NCBI GenBank assembly: GCA_963849605.1
Contig: CAWKHX010000015.1
Coordinates: 1,116,001 to 1,180,000, forward strand
Direction: 5' to 3'
Length of the DNA stretch: 64,000 bases
From: DASPHG01 sp963849605
Lineage (GTDB): Bacteria; Actinomycetota; Thermoleophilia; Solirubrobacterales; Thermoleophilaceae
A program made the translations under genes and the position numbers. The stretch's first letter is position 1; the number at the start of each line of letters is the position of its first letter. A model generated the notes under the pieces. That model made no database searches. It saw nothing but the letters and a program-made list of their open reading frames with translations, and was not told the DNA's origin. Shown here in pieces: positions 30,274 through 41,228 of the stretch.

Positions 30274-31346
30274 TGCGCTCCGCGACCAGCTGAAGCTGCT
30301 CGCGGACTACCTTTGACCCGGCTTCACTGAGCGAGCGCCTCGACGCGCTGGAGCAGGAGATGCAGGCGCCGGGATTCTGGGACGACCAGGCCCGCGCGGC
30401 GAAGGTGTCGAGCGAGCACGCCCGCGTGCAGCGCCGGCTTGACACGTTCCGCTCGCTCGAGTCCGACATCGCGGACCTCGAGGAGCTCGAGGCCATGAAC
30501 GACGACTCGCTCGCCGACGAGCTCGCGGGGTCGCGAGGCTCGATCGAGGAGCGCCTCGCCGAGCTCGAGGAGGCGCGGCTCTTCGCGGGCCGCTACGACG
30601 GCGGGGACGCGGTCGTCTCGGTGAGCGCCGGGGCCGGCGGTACCGACGCGCAGGACTGGGCCGAGATGCTGCTTCGCCAGGAGATGCGCTGGGCCGAGCG
30701 GCGCGGCTTCAAGGTCGAGATGCTCGAGGCGTCGCCGGGGGAGGAGGCCGGGCTCAAGTCGGCCGCGTTCATCGTGCGCGGCGACAACGCCTATGGGCTG
30801 TTCTCCGCCGAGAAGGGCGTCCACAGGCTCGTGCGGATCTCGCCGTTCGACGCGTCAGCCCGCCGCCACACGGCGTTCGCGCAGGTCGAGGTGTCGCCGT
30901 TCGTCGAGGAGGCCGTCGACGTGGACATCGACGAGGGCGACCTCCAGATCGACACCTACCGCGCATCGGGTGCGGGAGGGCAGCACGTCAACAAGACGGA
31001 CTCGGCGGTGCGGATCACGCACAGGCCGACGGGCATCGTCGTCCAGTGCCAGAACGAGCGCTCGCAGTCGTCGAACAAGGCGACCGCGATGAACATGCTG
31101 AAGTCGAAGCTGCTCGAGCTCGAGGAGCAGAAGCGCCGCGAGGAGATCGCGAAGGAGAAGGGGGAGGCGCAGGACGTCGCGTGGGGCTCGCAGATCCGCT
31201 CCTACGTCCTCCACCCGTACACGATGGCCAAGGACCACCGCACGAACCACGAGGTCGGCAACGTGCAGGGCGTGCTCGACGGCGACCTCGACGGCTTCGT
31301 GCGCGCGGAGCTGTTGCGCCGGGCGGGCGCGACGAACGGCGCTTAG
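30263..31346 (+). CDS. prfB: peptide chain release factor 2, made by programmed +1 frameshift
   Basis: Translation starts at ATG 30263 inside the end of secA (MAHSALRDQLKLLADYL) and meets an in-frame TGA at 30314-30316. Skipping one base resumes at GAC 30315 and gives a 360-residue RF2. The stop-codon recognition tripeptide SPF is in VRISPFDASAR, and the catalytic GGQ is in ASGAGGQHVNKTDSAVRITH. RF2 releases peptides at UGA and UAA. The in-frame UGA makes the gene self-regulating: scarce RF2 allows frameshifting. The N-terminal helices and length match the family. Confidence 0.95.
30308..30317 (+). promoter_or_regulatory. programmed frameshift site of prfB
   Basis: TACCTTTGAC: CTT at 30311-30313 is followed by TGA at 30314-30316 and C at 30317, the universal RF2 slip site CUU-UGA-C. 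The strong Shine-Dalgarno-like AGGGGG found upstream of CUU in E. coli is not evident here; the preceding bases are CTCGCGGAC. Confidence 0.9.
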
Positions 31347-31356
31347 ACTCCTCGAC

Positions 31357-32212
31357 GTGCAGCTCCGCGAGCCGACTCCCGAGGACGCGCCGGCGTTGGC
31401 GCAGATCGTCTTCGACGCCTTCGGCAGCATCCACGACCATCACCGCTTCCAGCGCGACTTCCCCGTGCTCGAAGCCGCGAGCGGGCTCATCGACAACTGG
31501 ATCGCGCATCCGTCCGTCTGGGGCGTAGTCGCCGAGGTCGACGGCCGCGTAGTCGGCTCGAACTTCCTTGACGAGCGCTGCCCGATCCGCGGGGTCGGGC
31601 CGATCACGGTTGACCCGAGCGGCCAGAACTCGGGAGTGGGGCGCAAGCTGATGGGCGCGGTGATCGAGCGGGCCGCGGACGCGCCCGGCATCCGGCTGCT
31701 TCAGGACGGCTTCCACATGCGCTCGCTCTCCCTGTACGAGGCGCTCGGCTTCGACGTGAAGGAGCCGGTGCGGCCATGTGCACGGCAAGCCGCGCAGCGC
31801 TCCCGTCGGAGGGAGTCGAGGTCCGGCCGCTGGCCGAGGACGACCTCGAGGAGTGCGGTGCGCTCTGCGAGCGCGTGCACGGTTTTCCGCGTACCGGAGA
31901 GCTGCGCGACGCTCTCCAGATGTTCGCTTCGTTCGTTGCTCTCCGCGACGGGCGCATCACCGCGTATGCCTCGAGCGTGACGTTCTGGCCGATGAACCAC
32001 GGCGTCGCCGAGAGCGACGAGGACATGGGCGCGCTGATGCTCGGCGCGGCGGCCGCGGTCGACGACCGCTCGCCTTCCTAGTGCCGCTGCGCTCGCCGCT
32101 GTTCCGCTGGTCGCTCACCGAGGGTCTTCGGCTCGTGAAGCCGATGAATCTGATGGCGCTTGGCGAATACCAGGAGCCGCGCGGGTCCTGGTACCCGTCG
32201 GTGCTGTACTAG
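31357..32212 (+). pseudogene. GNAT-type acetyltransferase broken by three frameshifts
   Basis: Starting at GTG 31357, the first GNAT domain is intact: MQLREPTPEDAPALAQIVF, then the acetyl-CoA loop GQNSGVGRKLMGAVIERA and MRSLSLYEALGFDVKEPV. The frame then breaks near 31776 (continuing as VHGKPRSAPV), again near 31805 (continuing as EGVEVRPLAEDDLEECGALCERVHG), and a third time near 32068 (continuing as LAFLVPLRSPLFRW and ending in EPRGSWYPSVLY at 32212). Each break is repaired by one base, and together the pieces make a tandem-GNAT protein of about 285 residues. Three breaks in one gene favour genuine decay over read error. It follows prfB by 10 bp. Confidence 0.75.
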
Positions 32213-32239
32213 CGCCCGAAGCTCCGCAGCAGCTCGCGG

Positions 32240-33802
32240 CTAGGGCTGGAACGGGAGTGGGCTCGACAGCGGCCGCGTCTCGCGCGGCTCGATCGGGTGC
32301 TCGAGCAGCAGGTCGCCGGCCATCTGGCGGATGAAGATCGGGTTGCCGACCGGCTTCTTGGCCTCCTCTTCTTCCCCTTCTTCCCCTTCCTCCCCTTCCT
32401 CGCCCTCTTCACCCTCCTCGCCCTCCTCGCCAGGGATGAAGCCGGTGAGGCTGCTCGGCAGCGTCGTGTCGCCTGAGGCGATGATCAGGTTGCCGTTCAG
32501 GTCGTAGTTGACGGTGAAGAAGTCGCCGAGCCGGCGGTCGCCCGCCTCGAAGTCGGTTCGCGCGTTGCAGGTCGTGCCGTCGAGGCAGATCTTCCCGAGA
32601 TGCACGGGCCGGCCGGAGACGTTTTGAACCGTCCACTTGGGTGGCTGCGACTTGACGGCCCCGTTCTTGCACTCGACCTTTCCGTACGCGTTGTGCGTCA
32701 CGGCGGCGAAGATGTAGAACTCGTCGGGGTGCCCCTCGAGGTTCTGGTACCAGACGACGGCGGCCCGCCCGTCGTCGCCCGCGATGACCCACGGCCACAG
32801 CGCATCCCCCTTCGGGATCGGGATGTTGATCCGCTGCTGGTTCGTCTCGCGGGTGGCGCGCTCGTAGTACGTGAACGTGACCTCGCCGTCCGCCTCGGTG
32901 TCGTCCGCGCCCTCGTACCCGCCCGCAGCGGCCTGGTACACGTTGCCGGCGTTGTCCGCCGCGACGACGCCGAAGAACTGCTGGGACTTCCCGAGGATGT
33001 TGCGTCCGCCCGCGTCGCCCTCGGGGCCGAAGCGGTACGTCTTCCACGTCTGTGCGTCGTCGTCCGAGATCGCGAACCCGCCGAGGTCGACGGGCCCGAT
33101 CAGCCCGTTGTCCGGGTTGAGCGGATCCGGGACCGACTTGCTCGTGACCGGCGGCGCCGGGAGCCGGTCCCACACCAGCATGTTCGGGTCGGTCGTGCGC
33201 AACATGGTCTTCGGGAGGTTCACGTAGAGGAACACCTCGTTCGGCTCGAGCGCCGTGAGCCACGGCCGGTCACCGGGCGCGGCTATCGGAGTCGCAACGG
33301 GCCACGACTGGCCGTCGTCCGTGCTCTTGTACACGGCGTCGTTGGCCAGGTCGATCTCGACGTTGTAGAGGTTCCCGTCCTGATCCATCGCGTAATCGGG
33401 GTCCGAGAAGCCGGTCGAGAGGAGGCTGTGCGGGCCCTGGCCCGTACCCGCAAGGCCCGTGTATTGCCAGGTCTCACCGCCGTCCGTCGAGCGCCAGTTC
33501 AGGGTCTGGTTCGTGTAGCCCATGAGGAAGTCGCGCGTTCCCGGAAGCGCGTCTGGGTTCTTGTAGATGTGCGTGGTGCCGGCGTGAGCCGAGACGTTGA
33601 TCGAGCCGTCCTGCGCGACGACGCTGACCGGCTCGCCGCCTGCCCGGTTCCGGTCGATGAAGACCGGCTCGTCGAACGTGACGTCTGGAGCCTGCGCGCC
33701 GCACGACGGCGGCGGCTTGGGGCCACGGCCGAATGCGCCGGACGGCCCGATGGCCACCGTCATTGCCAGTGCGAAAAGGACTGCGACCAGCTTCCCCTGC
33801 AT
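32240..33802 (-). CDS. secreted BNR/sialidase-fold-like protein with a GEE repeat
   Basis: 520 residues from ATG 33802 with a Sec signal peptide (KLVAVLFALAMTVAIGPSGAFG). The body contains several Asp-box-like turns typical of beta-propeller repeat proteins: WRSTDGGETWQYTG, VYKSTDDGQSWPVAT, and FAISDDDAQTWKTYRF. The fold is therefore probably a beta-propeller, as in sialidases and photosystem-assembly-like proteins; an enzymatic role cannot be claimed. Near residue 465 a run of about seven GEE triplets (32374-32430) forms an acidic hinge. Alternative start: GTG 33808. Confidence 0.7.
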   Translation of the reverse strand: MQGKLVAVLFALAMTVAIGPSGAFGRGPKPPPSCGAQAPDVTFDEPVFIDRNRAGGEPVSVVAQDGSINVSAHAGTTHIYKNPDALPGTRDFLMGYTNQTLNWRSTDGGETWQYTGLAGTGQGPHSLLSTGFSDPDYAMDQDGNLYNVEIDLANDAVYKSTDDGQSWPVATPIAAPGDRPWLTALEPNEVFLYVNLPKTMLRTTDPNMLVWDRLPAPPVTSKSVPDPLNPDNGLIGPVDLGGFAISDDDAQTWKTYRFGPEGDAGGRNILGKSQQFFGVVAADNAGNVYQAAAGGYEGADDTEADGEVTFTYYERATRETNQQRINIPIPKGDALWPWVIAGDDGRAAVVWYQNLEGHPDEFYIFAAVTHNAYGKVECKNGAVKSQPPKWTVQNVSGRPVHLGKICLDGTTCNARTDFEAGDRRLGDFFTVNYDLNGNLIIASGDTTLPSSLTGFIPGEEGEEGEEGEEGEEGEEGEEEEAKKPVGNPIFIRQMAGDLLLEHPIEPRETRPLSSPLPFQP

Positions 33803-33852
33803 CTCCACGCCCCCCGGCGTTGTGTCCCCCTGCGAGCTCGGATCGTACCGCT

Positions 33853-34311
33853 CTAGCGGCCGAAGGTGCGGAGCAGGCCGTCGGCCCGCGCGCGGACGTC
33901 CGCGAGCAGCTCGCGCACCTCGGCCAGGCCCGCGCGCAGCTCCGCGTCGCCGACCTCGACGGGCATCATCGAGTCCTGAAGCTCGGCGAGGTCGCTGTCC
34001 GCCTGCGCGACGGCGTCCACCGCCGCGGCGACGAAGCCCTTCACCCCGGTCGACGGCAGACCCCGGCCCGCGGGCTCGAACGCCCGCGCGTGCAGCCCGA
34101 ACCGCTGCGCGAAGCCGGCGTGCGTGCGCTGAGCCCGTCCGTAGGCCGTCTGCACGGGGCGGAAGAGCTGTTCCTCGAGCGTGTCGGCCGTGCGCTCGTC
34201 CAGCTGCTCGTACGCCTCACCGAGGGCGGCCAGCGCGACGCCGAGCTCGTCGATCGCGTCGGCGATCGTGTCGAGCAGCTCCTGGCGCGCTTCGGCTGAG
34301 ACGTAGGCCAC
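33853..34311 (-). CDS. small helical protein of unknown function
   Basis: 152 residues from GTG 34311, 11 bp after the stop of the upstream subtilase gene on the same strand. The sequence is almost entirely amphipathic helix (ARQELLDTIADAIDELGVALAALGEAYEQL and AVAQADSDLAELQDSM), with no signal peptide and no membrane segment. I recognise no family. Its coupling to the exported protease suggests cotranscription, but a functional link is only positional. Confidence 0.6.
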   Translation of the reverse strand: MAYVSAEARQELLDTIADAIDELGVALAALGEAYEQLDERTADTLEEQLFRPVQTAYGRAQRTHAGFAQRFGLHARAFEPAGRGLPSTGVKGFVAAAVDAVAQADSDLAELQDSMMPVEVGDAELRAGLAEVRELLADVRARADGLLRTFGR

Positions 34312-34322
34312 GACGGCCGAGG

Positions 34323-35852
34323 CTACTTGGCCGGCTTCGGCTTCTTGTCCTTCTTGGTCGGCGCGGCCATCGCGTCGACCAGCCCGAGGGCCGCCCTGAT
34401 GTCGAGCGCGCCCGCCCCGACCTGCCAGCTCGCGTACGGCTGATCGGTCGTGCCGCCGAAGTCCTCGATCGGGCACGTGACGGGGTAATACGGCTCGCCG
34501 CACGGCCAGTCGTAGAAGCTGTCGTTCTTGGTCATCGGTGCCGCCGAGCGGACGAGCAGGTCGCGCACCTCGTCCGGCGAGAGCTTGCGACCGAGCGTCT
34601 GGAGCGCCTTCGACTGGAGCACCGCGACCGCGGCGGTCACGTGCGGCGCCGACATGCTCGTTCCGGACGAGGGGACGTAGCGCGGGAAGTCCTCGGGCCG
34701 TCCCTCGGTGCACGCCGGTGGCTCGGCCGCGATCACGGTGCAGCTGCCGAGCATCGTGGCGCCGGTGATGCTGCGGCTGGCCCAGATGTTGGTGCCGGGC
34801 GCGGCCAGCGTCGGCTCGTAGGTGATCGTCATGCCACCGACCTGGCGCGGCGTCGAGTCGCCTCGCGACGAGCTGTAGTTCAGCGTCTGCTCACCGGGCA
34901 GCGTGCCCTGGTCGGTGCGGGTGTTGGCGATCGAGAGCGTCCACGGCGCCACCGAGAGCTGGTTGATCATGCAGGTGCCGCCCGTGCCCTCGGTCGAGCA
35001 GTCGGACTCGCCGGTTGGGTTGTCCGGGTTCGGTCCGCTGTTCCCCGCCGAGAACACGACGGTGATGCCGGCGTCGTAGAGCGCTTTCGTCGCGACGTTC
35101 CGTGGGTCCTCGGGGTCGAAGCGCGCAGCGTCGTCGGTCGGGCCCCACGAGTTGTTGACCGCGACGACGTTCAGCTCGGGGTGCGCTAGTAGGTGGTCCA
35201 TCGCGAGCAGCGCCCAGAGCACGGCGATTCCCTCGCCGACGCCATAGGAGACGAGCCCCGCTCCGGGAGCGACGCCGGTGTGGTAGCCGCTCGAGGCGGT
35301 GCCGTCGCCGACCATCGTGCCCGACACATGCGTGCCGTGGCCGCCCGTCGTGTCGGTGTCGCACGCCACGGGGCACTCCTGCACCCGCTGCTCGAGCGGT
35401 GCGAGGTCCGTCGTGAAGACGTCGTGCAACACCTTGTAGTTCTTCACGACCCGCTGCTCGAGGTCGGGATGGAGCCCGTCCGTGCCGCTGTCGATCAAGG
35501 CGACGTTCACGCCGCGCCCGTCGTAGCCGAGGTCCCAGACGGGCTGCGGATGAGCGCCGCCGTAGGCGATCGGGACCGAGTTGTGGAGGTGGTACTCCAT
35601 CTGCTCGTTCGCGTGCGAGCTCACGACGCCGCGGAGGTTGGACGCACGGCCCAGCTCGGCAGCCGAGCCGCGAACGGCGACGAACGGAAGCTCTTGGAAC
35701 AGAGCGGTCTCGGCGCCCAGCGCATGGACCTCGCGGGCGAGATCTGCGGAGGTCGTCGCGGCGCGGTCGTACTGGAGGATCGCCACGTCCGCAAACGCCT
35801 TGCCCGAGAGACTCAGGAAGGCCGCAAGCGTTATGAGCAGCGCGCGGCGCAC
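34323..35852 (-). CDS. secreted subtilisin-like serine protease (S8)
   Basis: 509 residues from GTG 35852 with a signal peptide (RRALLITLAAFLSLSGKAFA). The catalytic triad is visible: Asp in VALIDSGTDGLHPDLE, His in GGHGTHVSGTMVGDG, and Ser in SSGTSMSAPHVTAAVAVL. The oxyanion-hole Asn is in VFSAGNSGPNPDNP. An N-terminal propeptide-like segment precedes the catalytic domain. Cys-rich inserts (VQECPVACDTDTTG) may form disulfides outside the cell. The C-terminus is a short Lys-rich tail (KKDKKPKPAK). Divergent from nadC. Confidence 0.9.
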   Translation of the reverse strand: MRRALLITLAAFLSLSGKAFADVAILQYDRAATTSADLAREVHALGAETALFQELPFVAVRGSAAELGRASNLRGVVSSHANEQMEYHLHNSVPIAYGGAHPQPVWDLGYDGRGVNVALIDSGTDGLHPDLEQRVVKNYKVLHDVFTTDLAPLEQRVQECPVACDTDTTGGHGTHVSGTMVGDGTASSGYHTGVAPGAGLVSYGVGEGIAVLWALLAMDHLLAHPELNVVAVNNSWGPTDDAARFDPEDPRNVATKALYDAGITVVFSAGNSGPNPDNPTGESDCSTEGTGGTCMINQLSVAPWTLSIANTRTDQGTLPGEQTLNYSSSRGDSTPRQVGGMTITYEPTLAAPGTNIWASRSITGATMLGSCTVIAAEPPACTEGRPEDFPRYVPSSGTSMSAPHVTAAVAVLQSKALQTLGRKLSPDEVRDLLVRSAAPMTKNDSFYDWPCGEPYYPVTCPIEDFGGTTDQPYASWQVGAGALDIRAALGLVDAMAAPTKKDKKPKPAK

Positions 35853-35906
35853 ATGAATGGAAACGCGCCAGCTCGCCGAGACTTGCGTCCGACCTAAGCT
35901 GACGCC

Positions 35907-36688
<782 letters not shown>

Positions 36689-36689
<1 letters not shown>

Positions 36690-38383
36690 TGCGCCGGCTC
36701 ATCGTCGCCACGACGGCCGCGCTCGCGTTGACGGCCACCCCTGCGCACGCCGGGTTCCGCGACTCGTGCGAGACGAAGGACACACACACGCTCTGCACCG
36801 GCATGGTCGAGAGCTTCGACGGCACGGCACTCAGCACCACGCTGACGCTGCCGGCGAACGTGGAGGAGGGCCAGCGGCTCCCGTTGATCGTCTTCCTGCA
36901 CGGCTTCCTCAGCAACAAGGGGGAGTACATCTCCGACACCGAGGAGGCCCCCGACAACTACAAGACGGTCGAGTTCAACAACCTCTGGTACGCCGCGCGC
37001 GGCTATGCCGTTCTCAACTACGACGCCCGCGGGCACGGGGACTCGGGCGGCCAGATCGCACTCGCCAGCAAGCACGTCGAGATACGCGACACGCAGCACC
37101 TGACCGGCCTGCTGGCGGACGATGGCACTGCGAAGCGCAAGAAGGTCGCCGCCGTCGGGGGCTCGTACGGCGGCGGCCAGACGTGGCTGCTGGCGACCGT
37201 GCGCGGGAAGGGCGCGCCGCAATACGGGACATGGCGCTCGCCGAAGGGCAGAGTTGTGCGGCTCGCGGCGGCGGTCCCTCAGTTCACCTGGACCGACCTC
37301 CTCTTCTCACTCGTGCCGAACGGGCTGAACGGCAAGACGACCCCGCTCGGCGTGGCGAAGATCACTCTGCTGAACGGCTTCATCGCCGCGATCGGCTCGA
37401 AGATGACCGAGGAGCTGGCGAGCTGGCTCGCGCGCGTGAACCAGGGCGAGCCCTATGACGGCGACCCGCTCGTGGAGGAGGCGAAGAAGGCGCTGACCGA
37501 GGACCGGTCCGCCTACTACCAGGACGGGTTCTTCAAGGCGCTCGCGCGGAGTCCGAAGCGCCAGCGCTCGATCCCGATCCTGGCGGCGGAGGGCTGGACC
37601 GACCCGATCTTTCCCGCGGTCGAGGCCGTCCGCATGTACAAGCGGCTGCGGTCGATCCGGCGCGACTACCCGATCCGGCTCTACTTCGGCGACTTCGAGC
37701 ACCTGACGTCGCAGATCAAGATCCCGGACATGCGCTACTACCACCGGCTCGCGACCCGGCTGCTCGACCACTACATGCTGGGCGAGGGCCGCCGCCCGCG
37801 GTTCGACGTGCGCAGCGCGCCCACCCTCTGCGATCCCGACGCGTTCGGGCCGGTGGTGCGCGTGCGCAACTGGGGCGCGCTCCACCCGGACAAGGTGGCG
37901 TTCGACCTGCCCGGCCCGAAGATGACCGGGTCGCCGGTCGCCGATCCGCGCGGGAATGCGATCGACCACGTGGTGATCGGGCTGCAGCGCCGCGGCTGCC
38001 TCACGACCGACGAGCCCGAGAGCCCGGGTGTCGCGAGCTGGCGCGTGCCGATCGAGCGCGACTTTACGCTGGTCGGGATGCCGCGGCTGGAGCTCACCTA
38101 TGAGGCCACGGGAACGGACATCGAGCTCAACTCGCGCCTCTGGGATGTGGCGCCAGACGGTGTGCAGACGCTCATCACCCGCGGCGCCTACCGCGTGGTG
38201 GGGCCCGGCGCGGGCGAGCAGAAGGCCACCTACGCCCTGTACGGAAACCACTGGCGGCTCGAGAAGGGGCACGAGCTCCTGCTCGAGGTGACCGGCGACG
38301 ACTCGACGTTCTTCCGGCGCGACAACTTCCCGTCGGTGACGACCATCGACAGCGCCAAGCTGACGCTCCCGGGCACCGAATGA
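36689..38383 (+). CDS. secreted CocE/NonD-type alpha/beta hydrolase (S15-like)
   Basis: 564 residues from ATG 36689, coupled to nadC by a TGATG overlap. There is a signal peptide (IVATTAALALTATPAHA). The alpha/beta-hydrolase core has LIVFLHGFLSNKGEY (oxyanion region), NYDARGHGDSGG and the nucleophile elbow GGSYGGGQTW with Ser. Asp and His candidates lie in EGWTDPIFP and GDFEHLTS. A C-terminal jelly-roll of the X-Pro dipeptidyl-peptidase type follows (from about residue 360). Probably an exported peptidase or esterase. It overlaps the following subtilase gene by 4 bp. Confidence 0.85.
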
Positions 38384-41161
38384 GGCGCGTCGTCGCCGTG
38401 CTGGCGCTCGCGGTTGCGGTGCCGGCCACAGCGCTGGCCGCGTTCCCGCAGGACCCGCCGAACGACCCGCTCTACGACGCGAGCCCGCTGCCGAACTCGC
38501 GCCAGGAGCAGTGGGACCTGACGAGCGATCGCGGCATCTCCGTCGACAGGGCGTGGGGGCTGTCGACCGGCGAGGGCGTGGTGATCGCGGACATCGACGT
38601 CGGCGTGGATACCGAGAACGTCGAGTTGAAGGGCCGCCTCACGAACGGCTTCGACTTCTTCATGAACGACCGCTCGGTCACGTCCGAGACCGAGAACAAC
38701 CACGGCACGAACGTGGCCGGAGTGCTCGGGGCGGCGACCGACAACGGCGAGGGCATCGCGGGCATCGCTCCGGACGCGCGGATCATGCCCGTGCGCACGG
38801 CCGACAACATCCTCCACCAGGGCTCGCGCCTCGCCGCCGGGATCGTCTGGGCGGTCGATCACGGGGCCGACGTGATCAGCATGAGCCTGGGCGCGGAGTC
38901 GCGCTCGGCGGCACTCGACCGGGCGGTCGCGTACGCGCACCGCAAGGGCGTCGTGATGGTCGCCGCGATCGGGAACGAGTCCGCGAACCACCACAACTAC
39001 CCGGCCACCTACGACCCGGTGATCGCCGTGGGCGGCATCAATCCCGACACGGCCGACGCCGCGGCGCAGGGGGCGCTCGAGCCGCAGACGCCCGTAGCCA
39101 CCGACTTCACCGTTCGCGCCGCCTACTCCGACTACGGACCGCACATCGACCTCGCTGCGCCGACGCAGGTCCCGACCACCGACTACGGCGGCGGCTACCC
39201 GCGCAACTGGAGCGGCACCTCCGCCGCGACGCCCCACGTCGCCGGCGTCGCGGCGCTCGTGAAGGCGGCGCGGCCCAGCCTGACGCCGGTCGAGATCCGC
39301 CAGCTCCTGATCAGCACGGCTGACGATCTGAGCGGCGAGCAGAACGGCGGCAAGGAGGGCTGGGACCAGTACACGGGCTACGGCCGGGTGAACGCGTTCG
39401 AGGCGGTCAAGGCGGCGCAGGAGGGCCGGATCCCGCCGGTCGCCGACATCACCGCGCCCGACCTCTTCTCGAGCCACCACAGGCGCGTCCGTGTCCGGCT
39501 CGTCGCGGGCGCGCGCTGGGAGCTCGATCTCGGGCGCGGTGAGGAGCCGAGCGACTGGACTCGGCTCGAGACCGGCGAGCGCGGCAGGCACTCGGTGTCC
39601 GTTCCACTCCGCCGGCTTCGAGACGACGGATGGACCTTGCGGCTGAGCGTGGAGAGGAACGACCGCGCCGGCGAGGACCGCGCGTTCTTCTTCAAGAACT
39701 CCGATCCGACACTCAAGCGCCGCTATCCGCGCCGGCTCGGCAGCTCTGGCGAGAGCTCGCCGGTGCTGGCCGACCTGACCGGTGACGGCGTGGCGGAGAT
39801 CGTCGTCGCGACGACAGACGGGCGCGTGCGCGCGTGGCGCGGCAGGAGCGGGAAGCTCGTGCGCGGCTGGCCGCGCCGCAGCCGGACGGCCTTCGCCACC
39901 CGCAGCGCCGCCCGCCGGATCGGCCGCGTCCGTGCCGGCTTCCTCGCCACGCCGGCGGTCGGCGACATCGCGGGGCGCCGCCGACCGGAGGTCGTGGCGG
40001 CGGCCCTCGACGGCCGCGTGTACGCGTGGCATCACGACGGCGGGCGCGTGCGCGGGTTCCCGGTGCGGATCGATGCCCACCGCCCGCCCAGCCCGGAGCG
40101 CGACGCGGCGATCTACGCGAGCCCGGCGCTCACGCAGCTCGACGGGCGCGGCAAGCTCGACATCGTCGTCGGGGCCGGCGACGGCAAGGTCTACGCATGG
40201 GACGGCCGCGGACGGCGGCTGCCCGGCTGGCCGGTGGAGGCGCGCGACGGCGAGGACCGCGAGCGGATTGTCTCGTCGCCCGCGGTCGGGGACATCGACG
40301 GCGACGGCAAGACGGACGTCGTCGAGGCCACCGCCGAGGTCTACGGCTCCGCGCCGCAGACGACAGGACGGGTGTACGCGTGGAACGCGAGCGGGGAGCT
40401 GAAGCCCGGCTGGCCGATCGAGCCGCCGGCGCTCGCCGCGGACGCCATCCCGATCGCGGGCGAGGGCACCCCGGCGTCCCCGGCGCTCGCCGACGTGGAC
40501 GGCGACGGCGCGGACGAGGTCGCGATCGCCGCCTTCACGGGCCAGCCGGACCTGTACGGCGGCGACGGCTCCCAGTTCTCGGGCGGCCAGCACTTCACGA
40601 CGATGGGCAAGGGCGCCGACTCGCGCACGACGGCCGCGTCCGCGCTCGCGCTCGGCTCGAACGGCGCGTTCGGGCGGCTCGCGGAGGACGGGCCGCTCGG
40701 CGTTCTTCTCGGGCCTCGTCGACACGCGCTTCGCGCTCGCCGCACAGGCGCCGGCGCAGCGAATTCCCTACGAGCACCTAGTCGGCGGCTGGGACGCCGA
40801 GTCGGGCGCGTACCTCTCCGGCTTCCCCGCGCCGGTCGAGCAGTTCCAGATCATCGCGAGCCCGGCGATCGCCGACGTGGACGGCGACGGCTCCGCCGAG
40901 GTCATCGCCGGCACGAGCGGCTTCTATCTCCACGCGTTCCGGGAGGACGGCTCCGAACCGGACGGCTGGCCCAAGAACACGGGCGGCTGGCTGTTCGCGG
41001 GGCCGGCGGTCGGCGACGTGGACGGCGACGGGAAGCTCGAGGTGGTGGCCGTCACCCGCGAGGGCTACCTGTGGGCCTGGGACACCCCCGCGCCCGCGAA
41101 CGGCCTCGTGGAATGGGGGAGCTTCCGCCATGACGCCAACAACTCTGGGCGCTACCCTTAG
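38380..41161 (+). pseudogene. secreted subtilase with C-terminal FG-GAP/VCBS repeats, frameshifted near the end
   Basis: Starts at ATG 38380 (ATGA overlap) with a signal peptide (VAVLALAVAVPATALA). The S8 triad is complete: Asp in VIADIDVGVD, His in NNHGTNVAGVLG, Ser in WSGTSAATPHVAGVAAL. From about residue 445 there are repeated FG-GAP/VCBS blades (VLADLTGDGVAEIVVATTDG, VGDIDGDGKTDVVEA). Near 40691-40700 one extra base breaks the frame. The rest continues one frame over (SAFFSGLVDTRF) to a last blade (VGDVDGDGKLEVVAV) and TAG at 41161. The frame as given would yield a shorter product with an altered C-terminus. It may be a sequencing error or true loss of the last blades. Confidence 0.8.
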
Positions 41162-41228
41162 GGGGACATTTCGGCCAACCGTAAGCGCGGTCGAAACAGA
41201 ATTTTCGAACCCGGCTCGGGAGAGCGTT

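Noticed and set aside
32209..32240. A 28-bp stretch resembling the 3' end of the gene at 33853
   Set aside because: About three-quarters identical over a short GC-rich stretch and encoding a similar LLRxFGR end. Too short to separate a duplicated gene end from chance.
38230..40725. Long minus-strand open frame opposite the FG-GAP subtilase
   Set aside because: Composition mirrors the coding strand; no conserved motifs.
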